Positions 25,021 to 34,532 of a DNA stretch of 64,000 nt are shown in pieces. The stretch lies in contig NZ_JAJSOH010000006.1 in assembly GCF_021277265.1 (NCBI RefSeq), forward strand, positions 235,823 through 299,822. The letters are read 5' to 3'. Each line of letters opens with the position of its first letter. The stretch's first letter is position 1. The notes under the pieces were generated by a model that worked only from the letters and a program-made list of their open reading frames with translations, had not been told where the DNA came from and ran no database searches. A program made the position numbers and the translations under genes. The DNA is from Kineosporia rhizophila. Lineage in GTDB: Bacteria > Actinomycetota > Actinomycetes > Actinomycetales > Kineosporiaceae.

Positions 25021-25722
25021 GTGACGACCGTTCTGGGCCGGGTCGCGGCGCTGTACCGGTACCCGGTCAAATCGATGGCCGCGGAGGCGCTGGAGGCAGC
25101 TGACGTCTCCTGGCACGGGCTCTCGGGTGACCGGCGGTGGGGATTCCTGCGACCGGGGTATCCGGGGGCCGGTTTCCCCTGGCTCACGTTGCGTCAGAAC
25201 AACCAGCTGAGCCAGTACCGCCCCCGGCTGGAGTCACCCGATGAGCCCGACCGTTCCAAGGTGCTGGTGTGCACCCCCGACGGCGCCGAGTTCGAGGTCA
25301 CCGCGCCGGAACTGGCCGAGGAGCTGGGGGCCCAGGTGATGAAGCTGGACAGGGGAACGTTCGACAGCATGCCCCTGTCGCTGGTCTCCACCCGCACGGT
25401 GGCTGACATCAGCGCCCTGGCGGGCTCAGAACCCGCCGATCCGCTGCGCTTCCGGCCCAACCTACTGATCGAGCCGGCCGGAACCGAGCCCTTTCCCGAG
25501 GACGACTGGGTGGGCCGCGAGCTCGGCATCGGTGAGCTGGTGATGCGGGTCGACCGGCGTGACAAGCGGTGTGTCATCGTCAATATCGACCCCAGAACCG
25601 GTTTGAGGACGCCGGTGGTCCTCAAAGCCGTTGCCCGTCACCGGGACATGTGTCTGGGTGTGTACGGGTCGGTGGTCACCCCGGGGCGCGTTGCGGTGGG
25701 GGATCCGGTGGTGCTGCGCTGA
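25021..25722 (+). CDS. MOSC domain protein
   Basis: 233 residues. N-terminal MOSC beta-barrel (ALYRYPVKSMAAEAL) and the MOSC domain with the conserved Cys in RDKRCVIVNIDPRTG (about residue 181), where the family binds the molybdenum cofactor or sulfur. Known relatives include YcbX and the C-terminus of Mo-cofactor sulfurase and detoxify N-hydroxylated bases or handle Mo sulfuration. It starts with GTG 10 bases after the hydrolase gene and ends at a strong terminator hairpin. There are two Mo-enzyme loci elsewhere in the window, but no direct link. Confidence 0.9.
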   Translation: MTTVLGRVAALYRYPVKSMAAEALEAADVSWHGLSGDRRWGFLRPGYPGAGFPWLTLRQNNQLSQYRPRLESPDEPDRSKVLVCTPDGAEFEVTAPELAEELGAQVMKLDRGTFDSMPLSLVSTRTVADISALAGSEPADPLRFRPNLLIEPAGTEPFPEDDWVGRELGIGELVMRVDRRDKRCVIVNIDPRTGLRTPVVLKAVARHRDMCLGVYGSVVTPGRVAVGDPVVLR

Positions 25723-25752
25723 GAGGCTCCCGATCTCGGCCGGGAGCCTCTC
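25721..25752. terminator. Bidirectional terminator between MOSC and BCCT genes
   Basis: GAGAGGCTCCCG (25721-25732) and CGGGAGCCTCTC (25741-25752) are a perfect 12-bp stem with an 8-base loop, placed exactly between two converging genes. There is no U-tract, as is common for actinobacterial terminators. Confidence 0.8.
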
Positions 25753-25758
25753 GACGGG

Positions 25759-27492
25759 TCAGCTGTTCGTCTTCCTGCTCTCGTCGTCCGATGCGGGAAC
25801 CGGCTTGACCGGCATGAAGAAGTCGTCGCCGTAGTTCTCCCGCCCGAAGTCGATCGCGGCCTCGATCGCCTCGACCGCCCGCACGTCCCGGCGGATCAGC
25901 GGGTCCTTGCGCAGGTCCTTCACCAGGGCCACGCACATCAGCACCATCACCAGCATGAACGGCAGCGCCATGATGATCGTGATGTTCTGGATGCCGGACA
26001 GGGCGTCACCGCCGCCGTCACCGACCAGCAGCATGATCGCCGCGATCGCCCCCATCACCGCACCCCAGAAGACCACCACGCCGCGGGTGGGGTGGATGGT
26101 GCCGCGCTGGCTCAGGGTGCCCATCACGATCGAGGCGGCGTCGGCGCCGGAGACGAAGAAGATCGCCACCAGCACCATCGCGATGACGCCGAGCACGGCG
26201 CCCAGCGGCAGGGTGTCCAGCAGCCCGAAGAGCTGGCCCTCGATCGCCCGGTCGGCCAGGTCCTGGCCGTTGCGCTGGGCCTGGATGGCCGCACCGCCGA
26301 AGATCGCGAACCACAGCAGGCTGACCGAGCTGGGGATCAGCATGACGCCGGCGACGAACTGGCGGATGGTGCGGCCCCGGCTGATCCGGGCGATGAACAT
26401 GCCGACGAAGGGGGTCCAGGAGATCCACCACGCCCAGTAGAAGATCGTCCAGCCGGACAGCCAGGTGGCCGTGGCGTCGCCCCCGGTGGCCGCGGTGCGC
26501 GCGGCCATCTCCGAGAGGTTGGCGAAGTAGTCGCCGATCATGGTCGGCAGCAGGTCGAGGATCAGGATCGTCGGCCCGCCGACGAACACCACCACCGCCA
26601 GTACCCCGGCCAGCACCATGTTGATGTTCGACAGGGCCTGGATGCCCTTGGAGACGCCGGACACCGCGGAGGCGATGAACGCGATGGTCAGCACCACGAT
26701 GATGACCACCAGCAGCGTTTCGCTCACCGAGTCCATGAAGCCGCCCTCGGTCAGGCCCGCCCCGATCTGCAGGGCGCCCAGGCCGAGCGAGGCCGCGGAG
26801 CCGAAAAGCGTTGCGAAGATGGCCAGGATGTCGACCGCGCGGCCGAACGCGCCCTCGGCCCGGGCCCGCCCGAACAGCGGGATGAAGGCCGAGCTGATCA
26901 GCTGCGGCCGGCCCTTGCGGAAGGTGCCGTAGGCGATCGCCAGGCCGACCACCGCGTAGATCGCCCAGGGGTGCAGCGTCCAGTGGAAGAGCGTGGTGGA
27001 CATGGCGACCTCGAGGGCCGCCGGCGTACCGGCCTCGGCGGTTCCCGGAGGCGGCGTGGTGAAGTGCGAAAGTGGTTCACCCACACCGTAGAACATCAGG
27101 CCGATGCCCATGCCGGCGCTGAACATCATGGCGATCCAGGAGACCGCCTTGAACTCGGGCTGCTCGTCGTCGCGGCCCAGCGGGATCTTGCCGTAGCGGC
27201 TGAATGCCAGCCAGAGGGCGAACACCACGAAGGCGCTGGCGGCCAGGACGAAGGCCCAGCCGCCGCCCTCGATCACCGCCTCGAGCACGGTGGAGGCGGT
27301 CTCGCTCAGCGAGTCGGTGCCCAGTACGCCCCAGGCGATGAAGGCGACCACGAGCGCGGCCGAGACGCCGAAGACCACCCGGTCGGTGGGCAGGTGCTGG
27401 TTCCTGGACTGCTCGTGGAGCGAAGGTGGTTCGTAAGGTGGTTCCGTTTCGGTGGTATCGCGGGGTTTTCCTGCTTCTGCTGCTTCGGACAT
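25759..27492 (-). CDS. BCCT family osmolyte transporter (betaine/choline/carnitine)
   Basis: 577 residues, twelve predicted transmembrane helices. The Gly-rich sodium/substrate motif is SAGMGIGLMFYGVGEP, and the family signature helices FHWTLHPWAIYAVVGLAIAY and YWAWWISWTPFVGMFIARIS are intact. N- and C-terminal tails are hydrophilic, the C-terminal one relatively short. The glycine motif (GMGIG) is that of sodium-coupled glycine-betaine carriers such as BetP. ATG 27492 is used because GGGAG lies upstream; a GTG at 27528 is in frame. The promoter region carries two copies of one operator 42 bp apart. Confidence 0.92.
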   Translation of the reverse strand: MSEAAEAGKPRDTTETEPPYEPPSLHEQSRNQHLPTDRVVFGVSAALVVAFIAWGVLGTDSLSETASTVLEAVIEGGGWAFVLAASAFVVFALWLAFSRYGKIPLGRDDEQPEFKAVSWIAMMFSAGMGIGLMFYGVGEPLSHFTTPPPGTAEAGTPAALEVAMSTTLFHWTLHPWAIYAVVGLAIAYGTFRKGRPQLISSAFIPLFGRARAEGAFGRAVDILAIFATLFGSAASLGLGALQIGAGLTEGGFMDSVSETLLVVIIVVLTIAFIASAVSGVSKGIQALSNINMVLAGVLAVVVFVGGPTILILDLLPTMIGDYFANLSEMAARTAATGGDATATWLSGWTIFYWAWWISWTPFVGMFIARISRGRTIRQFVAGVMLIPSSVSLLWFAIFGGAAIQAQRNGQDLADRAIEGQLFGLLDTLPLGAVLGVIAMVLVAIFFVSGADAASIVMGTLSQRGTIHPTRGVVVFWGAVMGAIAAIMLLVGDGGGDALSGIQNITIIMALPFMLVMVLMCVALVKDLRKDPLIRRDVRAVEAIEAAIDFGRENYGDDFFMPVKPVPASDDESRKTNS

Positions 27493-27532
27493 GACGGCGA
27501 CTCCCTCACCGATAGCTTCATCGAGCACACCG

Positions 27533-27587
27533 CTGAACTGTTCCGTTGCGCATTACGCAATCGGTAGTGCTAAACGGAACAGTTCAG
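27533..27587. promoter_or_regulatory. Paired operator upstream of the BCCT gene
   Basis: CTGAACTGTTCCGTT (27533-27547) and its exact reverse complement AACGGAACAGTTCAG (27573-27587) form a 15-bp inverted repeat. Each arm also carries its own small palindrome GAAC-N-GTTC; the two centres are 42 bp apart, four helical turns. A smaller inverted pair TTGCG/CGCAA lies between. This is what two dimers of a TetR-like repressor on one DNA face would need, though no regulator gene is adjacent. Confidence 0.7.
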
Positions 27588-27670
27588 GGGTTGGTGTGGG
27601 AGTGTCAAGACGAGCACGGTGACAAATCTGGACATTGACGGGTGTTCGTCGTGTATCGAAGGGGCGATGA

Positions 27671-30600
27671 CTACCCTGGGTAGTCGGCCTTCATGGCCAG
27701 GTCCTCCGGCAGACCCATGGTCTGGCGTGCGATCCGGGCCACGTTGGCCACGGTCGGGCGGACGATGATGTTCACCAGCTGGGCCATGAACGGCGCTTCC
27801 AGCTCGGGTGAGCCCAGCACGTCGCGGCAGACCGCCGCCAGCATGGTCAGCAGCGAGAGCGAATCCCCGCCCAGGACATGAAAGTCCGTGTGGGTGTCGA
27901 TGCCGCTGGGCGAAATGCCCAGCACCTGGCTCCAGATCGCGACGATCTGGGCCTCGGTCGCGTCCACGGCACCAGTGCCGGCCTCCGGCGCGGGCCCACC
28001 CTCGAAAGGATCAGGCAGGGCCTTGACGTCGACCTTTCCGCTGATGCTGTAGGGGATCTCGTCCACCACGAACACCGCGGCCGGAACCATGTACGAGGGC
28101 AGCTGCTCGGCCGCCAGCGCCTCCAGCTCGGCCACGGTCACCGGCGAGTTCACCAGCACGTAGCCGTAGAGGGCCTTGGCCGAGCCGGCACTACGGGCCC
28201 GGGCGACCACCACGGCCCGGTCCACACCGGGGTGCTCCTCGAGCGTGGCCGCCACCTCGGCCGGCTCCACCCGGTGCCCACGGATCTTGACCTGGTCGTC
28301 GATCCGCCCGTGGAACTCCAGGATCCCGTCCGGCCGCCGCACCCCGACGTCACCCGTGCGGTACACCCGGGTTCCGTCGACCAGCGTGGGAAAACGCTCC
28401 TCGTCCAGGTCCGGCCGGCCGAGGTAGCCCCGGGCCAGCTGGGCGCCGGCGAGGTAGAGCTCACCCACCTCGCCGTCCGGCACGAACCGGCGGTGCGCGT
28501 CGAGCAGGTGCACCTGAGAATTGTGCGCGGGCACTCCGATCGGGACCACGTTGCGCTCGGCGTCGGCCACCGGGTCGAACGTGTAGGCGGTGATGCCGAT
28601 GGTGGCCTCGGTCGGGCCGTACTCGTTGATGATGCGGCACTGCGGGCCGAACATCTCCTGTGCCCGGGCCGCCACCTCCACCCGCAACTGCTCACCCACC
28701 ACCACGATGCTGCGGAAACCGCCGGGCCGGACGTCGAGCCGGCCGATCAGCTCCAGGTGCGAGGGCGTCAGGTTCAGCATCGTGGCCCCCGACTCCATCA
28801 GGAGCCGTTGCAGGGTCAGGTGGGTGGGCTGGTCGCGGACCAGCACCACGGTGCCGCCGGTGATCAGCGGGCCGAAGATCGAGGTGCCGGAGACGTCGAA
28901 CGACAGCGAGGTCAGCAGCGGCAGCCGGGTGGTGGCGTCGATGCCGAATTCCTGGTTGCCCCAGAACAAGTAGTTCAGCAGCGGCCCGTGCTCGATCTGC
29001 ACACCCTTGGGCCGGCCGGTCGAGCCCGAGGTGTAGATGACGTAGGCCAGGTCACCGGGGGCGGGCTCGGGATCCGGCTTGCCGTCGGCCTGGTGCTCGG
29101 CGTCCAGATCGACCGGGGTGCAGTGCTCGGGGAAGCAGGGGCGGGCGTCGTGCGGGGCCTGCACCAGGCAGAAGCGGGCCTCGGCGTCGGTCAGCAGATC
29201 GGCGACCCGCCCGTCCGGATGCTGGATGTCCAGCGGCAGGTAGGCGGCGCCGGCCCGCAGGATGCCCCAGATCCCGGCGATGGCCGCCGGCGTGCGCTCG
29301 GCCAGAACCCCCACGACCTCGCCGGGAGCCACACCCCGCCCGCGCAAGGTGGCCGCGATCGCGTCAGCGCGCTCGCTGAGCTCGCGGTAGCTGACCTCAC
29401 CGTCGGGTCCGCTGAGGGCGATGGCGTTGGGGGTCTGCTCCACCTGGTCGCGGAACAGCTGGAGCAACGAGCTTTTGGACGCCGGTGAGCCACTTTCCTG
29501 GACCGTCGTCCGGTTGGCGGGGTGGTCACGCAGGTGACGAGGGGAGAGCGCCTCCTCGATCACGTCGAGCAGAGCGTCCATCGCCTCGGCCGCGCCGGGC
29601 ACGTCCCGCCAGGTGATGACCACCTCGGTACGGCCCGCGGTCTCGACCAGATCGACGGTCGGCGGGGAGGAGGGGCCGGAGCCGCCCAGCGAGTAGAGGT
29701 TGGTCGCCCGGAAGGCCTCGCTGCTGAACTCGGCCAGGTCGACCAACCCCAGATTGGTGACGAACGCGGTGCCGAAGTAGCGCTGCTTACGGGCAGCGTC
29801 GGCAGCCACCCCGTCACTGAGCAGACGGACGATCGACACGGGTACGCGGGTCAGCTTCGGGTTGGTGCGCACCCGGATGTCGCGCAACTCGGCCAGCCCC
29901 TGCAGCAGTTCCTGGTGAACGTCCTGCCAGCCGGCGCCGGGAGCGGTGGGCACCACCAGCGCCTGTGACAGCCAGGCGGTGGAGCGCAGGGCGGGCAGGT
30001 GGCGGCGCAGGTCGACCGGGATCAGGAAGCGCCCCTCGGCGTGGCCGTGGGCGGCCGCGATGGCGGCGATCACCTTGGCCGTGGCCGCCGCGTGCAGGCC
30101 GTCGATGCTGCGCCGGCGCCAGATCAGGCCGGGGCGCCGGCCGGTCAGCGGCGCCATCAGGCTGGGCCACTCCGGCTTGTCCTTGGGGGTGGGCAGCTGC
30201 GGCAGCCCGTTCGTCGGAAGCTGGTCGATCAGTTCGTCCACGTTCCAGGTGGAGGTGGCGCCCAGCGGCTGCTCACCGCGCAGCACCCGGAACACGTCAC
30301 CGGCCCACAGCAGCAGGCCGCGGGCGTCGGTGATGCCGTGGAAACCGCGGAACACCAGGCGCGTGGGTTCGTCCCCGACGGCCGGCACGAGCAGGACCTC
30401 GCAGGTCGGGCCCCTACGGCGGTAGTTCAGCGGGGTCTGCAGGGCCGGGTCGGCCAGGAGGTCGGCACCCGGCTCGAGCGGCAGAACCCGAACGGGCGGC
30501 GTGATGCCGGAGTCGATCCAGCGTCGGCGCTTGCGCCGCAGTCGTACACCGGGGGAGAAGTCCGCCGCCGTGGCGACCGCCCGCTCGAGGTCGGCGACGG

Positions 30601-30727
30601 CCAGTTCGCCCTCGCCCTCGAAGACGTGCTGGACGACGTTGGGAACGCCCATGCCGACGTAGATCCACTCGGCTGAGCAGATCTGCCGCGAGTACCCGTC
30701 CGTGGTGCTCTGTCTGGTCTGTTCCAT
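27671..30727 (-). CDS. Single-module NRPS: condensation-like, adenylation and carrier domains
   Basis: 1018 residues. The N-terminal 400 residues resemble a condensation/PapA-type acyltransferase, but the HHxxxDG motif reads FHGITDARG (one His missing). The adenylation domain (about 415-905) is complete: YTSGSTGRPKG, FDVSGTSIF, NEYGPTEATIG, YRTGDVG, DDQVKIRGHRVEP and the Lys of SISGKVDVKA; Asp at the usual amino-group contact suggests an alpha-amino acid. A carrier domain has LGGDSLSLL with the attachment Ser near residue 956. A short tail follows; there is no thioesterase or reductase. It would load one amino acid and acylate or transfer it. It is divergent from an ABC system that could export the product. 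Confidence 0.88.
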   Translation of the reverse strand: MEQTRQSTTDGYSRQICSAEWIYVGMGVPNVVQHVFEGEGELAVADLERAVATAADFSPGVRLRRKRRRWIDSGITPPVRVLPLEPGADLLADPALQTPLNYRRRGPTCEVLLVPAVGDEPTRLVFRGFHGITDARGLLLWAGDVFRVLRGEQPLGATSTWNVDELIDQLPTNGLPQLPTPKDKPEWPSLMAPLTGRRPGLIWRRRSIDGLHAAATAKVIAAIAAAHGHAEGRFLIPVDLRRHLPALRSTAWLSQALVVPTAPGAGWQDVHQELLQGLAELRDIRVRTNPKLTRVPVSIVRLLSDGVAADAARKQRYFGTAFVTNLGLVDLAEFSSEAFRATNLYSLGGSGPSSPPTVDLVETAGRTEVVITWRDVPGAAEAMDALLDVIEEALSPRHLRDHPANRTTVQESGSPASKSSLLQLFRDQVEQTPNAIALSGPDGEVSYRELSERADAIAATLRGRGVAPGEVVGVLAERTPAAIAGIWGILRAGAAYLPLDIQHPDGRVADLLTDAEARFCLVQAPHDARPCFPEHCTPVDLDAEHQADGKPDPEPAPGDLAYVIYTSGSTGRPKGVQIEHGPLLNYLFWGNQEFGIDATTRLPLLTSLSFDVSGTSIFGPLITGGTVVLVRDQPTHLTLQRLLMESGATMLNLTPSHLELIGRLDVRPGGFRSIVVVGEQLRVEVAARAQEMFGPQCRIINEYGPTEATIGITAYTFDPVADAERNVVPIGVPAHNSQVHLLDAHRRFVPDGEVGELYLAGAQLARGYLGRPDLDEERFPTLVDGTRVYRTGDVGVRRPDGILEFHGRIDDQVKIRGHRVEPAEVAATLEEHPGVDRAVVVARARSAGSAKALYGYVLVNSPVTVAELEALAAEQLPSYMVPAAVFVVDEIPYSISGKVDVKALPDPFEGGPAPEAGTGAVDATEAQIVAIWSQVLGISPSGIDTHTDFHVLGGDSLSLLTMLAAVCRDVLGSPELEAPFMAQLVNIIVRPTVANVARIARQTMGLPEDLAMKADYPG

Positions 30728-30886
30728 CAGTTCATCTCCGGCCGCGAGCAGTGGCTACGCCCTGTGCGGGCGGGACTTTCGCAGGTGTGGCAGGACGTGC
30801 CAAGCGGGCGCTGGTCGCAGTTGAACGCCGCCCCACTACGCTGACCCGGTTCGGGGGGACGAAATCAGGTGAAGGTCGGAGGCGGG

Positions 30887-33697
30887 ATGCTCAGCGCGTG
30901 GCCGTTACTGCTGCGTGCGCCGGGCCGCATGCTGCGCAGCGGCTCGACGGCGGCGATGATCGCCGTCAGTGTGGCGTTGCTGGCTGCTCTGGTGGCCGCC
31001 GGGCCGCTGTTCGGCCGGGCCACGGCGTCGGGTTCGCTGGAGCGCAAGCTCGCGACCGTGCCGGCCAACACCCAGCTCGTCCGGGAACCGGCCCTCGGGG
31101 TGGTGGTGGCGGGAGGCTTCCCGGCCGAAGCCGAGGCCAAGGTCACGCAGATGGTGGACGGGGTGCCCTGGCTGGGCGGTCCGGTCACCGCGGTGTGGGC
31201 CTCGGGCTGGCAGTACGAGTTCGGCACTCCCACGCCCTTCCTGGCGGTGGACGGCAAGCGCCGCGAGGCGGTGCTGTATCACCGCACCGGCGCGGTCGAG
31301 GCGCTGGACGTGGTGCAGGGCGAGCGCGGTGCGAAGGGCATCTGGCTGCCCGAGGGCGTGGCGTCGGACCTGGGCCTACGGCCGGGTGACGAGTTCTGGT
31401 CCGGCAAGACCTTCCAGGGCACGGACATCCAGGGCTGTGACCAGGTCGGCGCCTACGTGGACAAGGCCGACCTGCCGGCCGGGACACCGGTCACCAGCCG
31501 CTCGAAGGTGCGGCTGGCCGGCACCTACCGCACCGGGCCGGACGGGCGTCTGCCGGCCGGTTCGTACTTCTCGTCGATCGCCGCGCGCCTGCCCAGCGAC
31601 CCGCTCGGCTGCCCCACGCCGGCGCTGCTGATGATCGGCGACCGGGACACCGTGGACGCGGCCCTGCAAGCCGCCCAGGAGACCCCGACCTGGACCCGTT
31701 CGGCTGCGCTGACCGAGGCCGGTCGGGTGCCCGAACGGCTGGAGCAGGCGGCCGCCGCGGCCCAGGAGCTGAAGGTGGCCGGTGCCGACCCGGGCAGCGA
31801 ACTGACCCGGCTGCTGACCAGCGCGGGAGCGATCGCGCGGGTGGAGACCGGGCTGCCGGACCTGCAGGCCCAGGCGGAGAAGGATGCGCTGACGGCGTCC
31901 CAGCAGGGCCGCGGCATCGCCTTCGCCGGTGCCGCCCTCGGCCTGGCCGCCGTGGTCACCGCCCTGCGGGCGCTGGCCCAGCGTCGCCGCCGCGAGAACG
32001 AACTGCTGGCCGGTCTGGGAACGCCGTTGCCCCTGGTGGTCGCGGCCGGGGTGCTGGAACTGCTGTTGCCCGCCGTGGTGGGCGCGGCCGCCGGCGGAGC
32101 CGGGGCCTGGCTGGCCTTCGAGACCTTCGGTCCGCAGCGCGACCTCGGGCCCGGAGCGGTGACCACCACCGCCCTCGCCGCCGGGCTGGTCGCCCTGGTC
32201 ACCCTGCTGGGCAACGCCGTGGTGGGGTTGCTGCAGGCCCGCTCGATCAATCGCGCGCTCGCCGGGCACGAATCGTCCTCCAATTCTGGTCCTCGGGGTT
32301 CTGGGCGGTCCAAGGGACCCTGGCTCGGGCTGCTGACCGGGGCCACCGTGTGCGCGGTGATCGCCACGGTGGCCCGGGACGGCGGGGCCTCGTACACCGA
32401 CCCGCTCTCGGCGGTGCTGCCCATCCTGGTCCTGGCCTGCGGCAGCCTGCTGGTGGTGCGGGTGGGCACCTGGCTGTTCGGGATGTTCTCCGGGCGCCGC
32501 AGCCGCACCAGCGCCAACGCGTTGGTCCTGCGCGGGCTACGCGACACCGGTGTTCCGGTGGCCGACTTGGTGGTCGTCCTGGCGCTGGGGGTCGGGGTCC
32601 TGGCCTACGGGCTGGTGTCGGCGACCAGCGTGCACGCCTCGGCCCTGGACAAGGCCTCGGTGCTGGCCGGGGCCGAGAGCACGGCGCAGATCCAGCACTC
32701 CTACGACCTGGGCGCCGGGGAAGGGGCGGACCCGGACCTGGGGGAAGGGCTTTCGCTGGTCTGGCGGGCCCGGGCCCAGTTGCAGCCCGACTACGTGGAT
32801 GTCGACGTGCTGGTGGTCAATGCGCGAACGCTGCCCTCGGTGGCGGCCTGGGGGCAGGGCCCCGAGCTGGCCGAGGCCCGTTCCGCGCTCGGTCTTTTCG
32901 GTGAGGCCAAGGTCGGCGATCCGTTGCCGGCGCTCCTGGTCGGCCTGCCCGACTGGGACTCCGGTGCCGGCGGCACGATTCAGGTCGGGGCCGACCAGAT
33001 CCAGCTCACCGCCCGGGCCGGGCTGACCACCTTCCCCGGCACCGATCGTCCCACTGTCGTCTTCGACGCAGCCCAGCTCTTCGCCTCGCTGGACGCCCGC
33101 AACCGCAACCTCGACCCCTCGGTCAAGGGCATCAGCGAAGGCCAGGGCAGCTACGCCACCTGGCTCTGGTCGACCCGGCCGGCCGACTCGCTCGGGCAGT
33201 ACCTGGAGGAGCTGGGCGTGACCGCCCGGTCGGTCACGTCGATGGACCAGGCCCGCGCCACTCCGGTCCTGACCTCCAGCGGGTGGGCCGCCACCTACCA
33301 GATCGTGCTCGGGCTGGCCGCTCTGGCCCTGGCCGGGCTGTCGCTGCTGGTGGCCGTGGACCGGCGGGTGGCCCGGGCGGCGCCGGTCGATCTGGTGCTG
33401 CGCCGGTTCGGGGTCCGGCCCGCGCGACTGGTCCGGCTGCGGGCCAGCGAACTGGCCCTGACCTGCCTGGCCGCCCTGGCGGTGCTGGTCGCGCCGCTCG
33501 CCCTGGTGCTGGTTCTGCTGCCCCGCCTGGTCGAACCCGGTCCTGAACTGTCCCCGGCCATGGGAGTGCAGGTTCCGCTGATTCCCCTGCTGACCAGCGC
33601 GCTCGCCGCCGCCCTGGTCACCCTGCTGGCCGTGGTGGTGGCGGCCCGCCGCTCGGCCACCCTCGAACCCGCGGAGGTGCTGCGCGATGACCAGTGA
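30887..33697 (+). CDS. FtsX-like ABC transporter permease (large)
   Basis: 936 residues from ATG 30887 (GGAGG just upstream). Ten or so hydrophobic helices: one near residues 5-30, a cluster around 345-470 and 490-600, and a final cluster 800-930, with extracellular loops between. This is the double-FtsX layout of MacB/LolE-like permeases. Such systems act as mechanotransmitters or exporters rather than classical channels. Its stop overlaps the first ATPase gene by 11 bases; two ATPase genes follow, so this single long permease probably works with both. Substrate unknown; the divergent NRPS gene is the obvious candidate partner. Confidence 0.88.
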   Translation: MLSAWPLLLRAPGRMLRSGSTAAMIAVSVALLAALVAAGPLFGRATASGSLERKLATVPANTQLVREPALGVVVAGGFPAEAEAKVTQMVDGVPWLGGPVTAVWASGWQYEFGTPTPFLAVDGKRREAVLYHRTGAVEALDVVQGERGAKGIWLPEGVASDLGLRPGDEFWSGKTFQGTDIQGCDQVGAYVDKADLPAGTPVTSRSKVRLAGTYRTGPDGRLPAGSYFSSIAARLPSDPLGCPTPALLMIGDRDTVDAALQAAQETPTWTRSAALTEAGRVPERLEQAAAAAQELKVAGADPGSELTRLLTSAGAIARVETGLPDLQAQAEKDALTASQQGRGIAFAGAALGLAAVVTALRALAQRRRRENELLAGLGTPLPLVVAAGVLELLLPAVVGAAAGGAGAWLAFETFGPQRDLGPGAVTTTALAAGLVALVTLLGNAVVGLLQARSINRALAGHESSSNSGPRGSGRSKGPWLGLLTGATVCAVIATVARDGGASYTDPLSAVLPILVLACGSLLVVRVGTWLFGMFSGRRSRTSANALVLRGLRDTGVPVADLVVVLALGVGVLAYGLVSATSVHASALDKASVLAGAESTAQIQHSYDLGAGEGADPDLGEGLSLVWRARAQLQPDYVDVDVLVVNARTLPSVAAWGQGPELAEARSALGLFGEAKVGDPLPALLVGLPDWDSGAGGTIQVGADQIQLTARAGLTTFPGTDRPTVVFDAAQLFASLDARNRNLDPSVKGISEGQGSYATWLWSTRPADSLGQYLEELGVTARSVTSMDQARATPVLTSSGWAATYQIVLGLAALALAGLSLLVAVDRRVARAAPVDLVLRRFGVRPARLVRLRASELALTCLAALAVLVAPLALVLVLLPRLVEPGPELSPAMGVQVPLIPLLTSALAAALVTLLAVVVAARRSATLEPAEVLRDDQ

Positions 33698-34532
33698 ACC
33701 CAGCACGGCCGGCCTGCACAACGTGGTGCGGATCTACCGGGCCGCCTCCGGCGAGGTGCACGCCCTGCGCGGGGTGGACGTGGACTTCCCACCCGGCGGG
33801 ATCACCGCCATCGCCGGCCCCTCCGGCGGCGGCAAGAGCACCCTGCTGTCCATCCTCGCCCTGCGCGACCGGGCCAGCGCGGGCACCGTCACCCTGTTCG
33901 GCACCGATGTCACCCAGGCCCGCGAACCGGCCCTGAAGGCGCTGCGCCGCAACAGCATCGCCTGGGTACCGCAACGCCCGGCCCACGGCCTCTTCCCGCA
34001 CCTGACCGCGACCGAGAACCTGCAGCAGATCTCCCGCATCCGCGGCCGCTCGTCCGGGCTGGAACCCGCGGCCACCCTCGACCTGCTGGGCCTCTCGCAC
34101 CGGGCCGACGCCCGTCCCGGCCGGCTGTCCGGCGGCGAGCAGCAGCGCCTGGCCGTGGCCGCCGCCCTCACCCGGGCCCCGGCCCTGGTGGTGGCCGACG
34201 AACCCACCGCCGAGCTCGACGACGAGAACGCCGAGCGGGTCCTGGCCGCGTTCGCCAAGGTCGCGGGACAGGGCACCACCTGCGTGCTGTCCAGCCACGA
34301 CCCGCGCGCCCTGCGGCAACTGCCGCGGGTGCTGCACCTACGGCACGGCGTGCTCTCGGCCGAACGCTCCGGGGCGGAGGTGCACCAGGTGCGGGAGGCG
34401 GACGCGGTGATCGACTCGGCCGGGCGCCTGCAGCTGCCGCCGGAGGCCCTGAAACTGTTCCCCGGCCGACGCACCCGGGTGCAGGTGATCGACGGCCAGG
34501 TCGTCCTGTCCGCTCCACAGGAGAACTCATGA
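33687..34532 (+). CDS. ABC transporter ATP-binding protein 1
   Basis: 281 residues. Complete ATPase: Walker A GPSGGGKST (about residue 45), Q-loop VPQRPAHGL, signature LSGGEQQRLAVAAAL and Walker B LVVADEPTAELD, H-loop SSHDPRAL. The MacB/LolD-type length plus a C-terminal extension of about 55 residues (QLPPEALKLFPGRRTRVQVI). It starts inside the permease gene and overlaps the next ATPase gene by ATGA, so the three are translationally coupled. Confidence 0.93.
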   Translation: MTSEPSTAGLHNVVRIYRAASGEVHALRGVDVDFPPGGITAIAGPSGGGKSTLLSILALRDRASAGTVTLFGTDVTQAREPALKALRRNSIAWVPQRPAHGLFPHLTATENLQQISRIRGRSSGLEPAATLDLLGLSHRADARPGRLSGGEQQRLAVAAALTRAPALVVADEPTAELDDENAERVLAAFAKVAGQGTTCVLSSHDPRALRQLPRVLHLRHGVLSAERSGAEVHQVREADAVIDSAGRLQLPPEALKLFPGRRTRVQVIDGQVVLSAPQENS

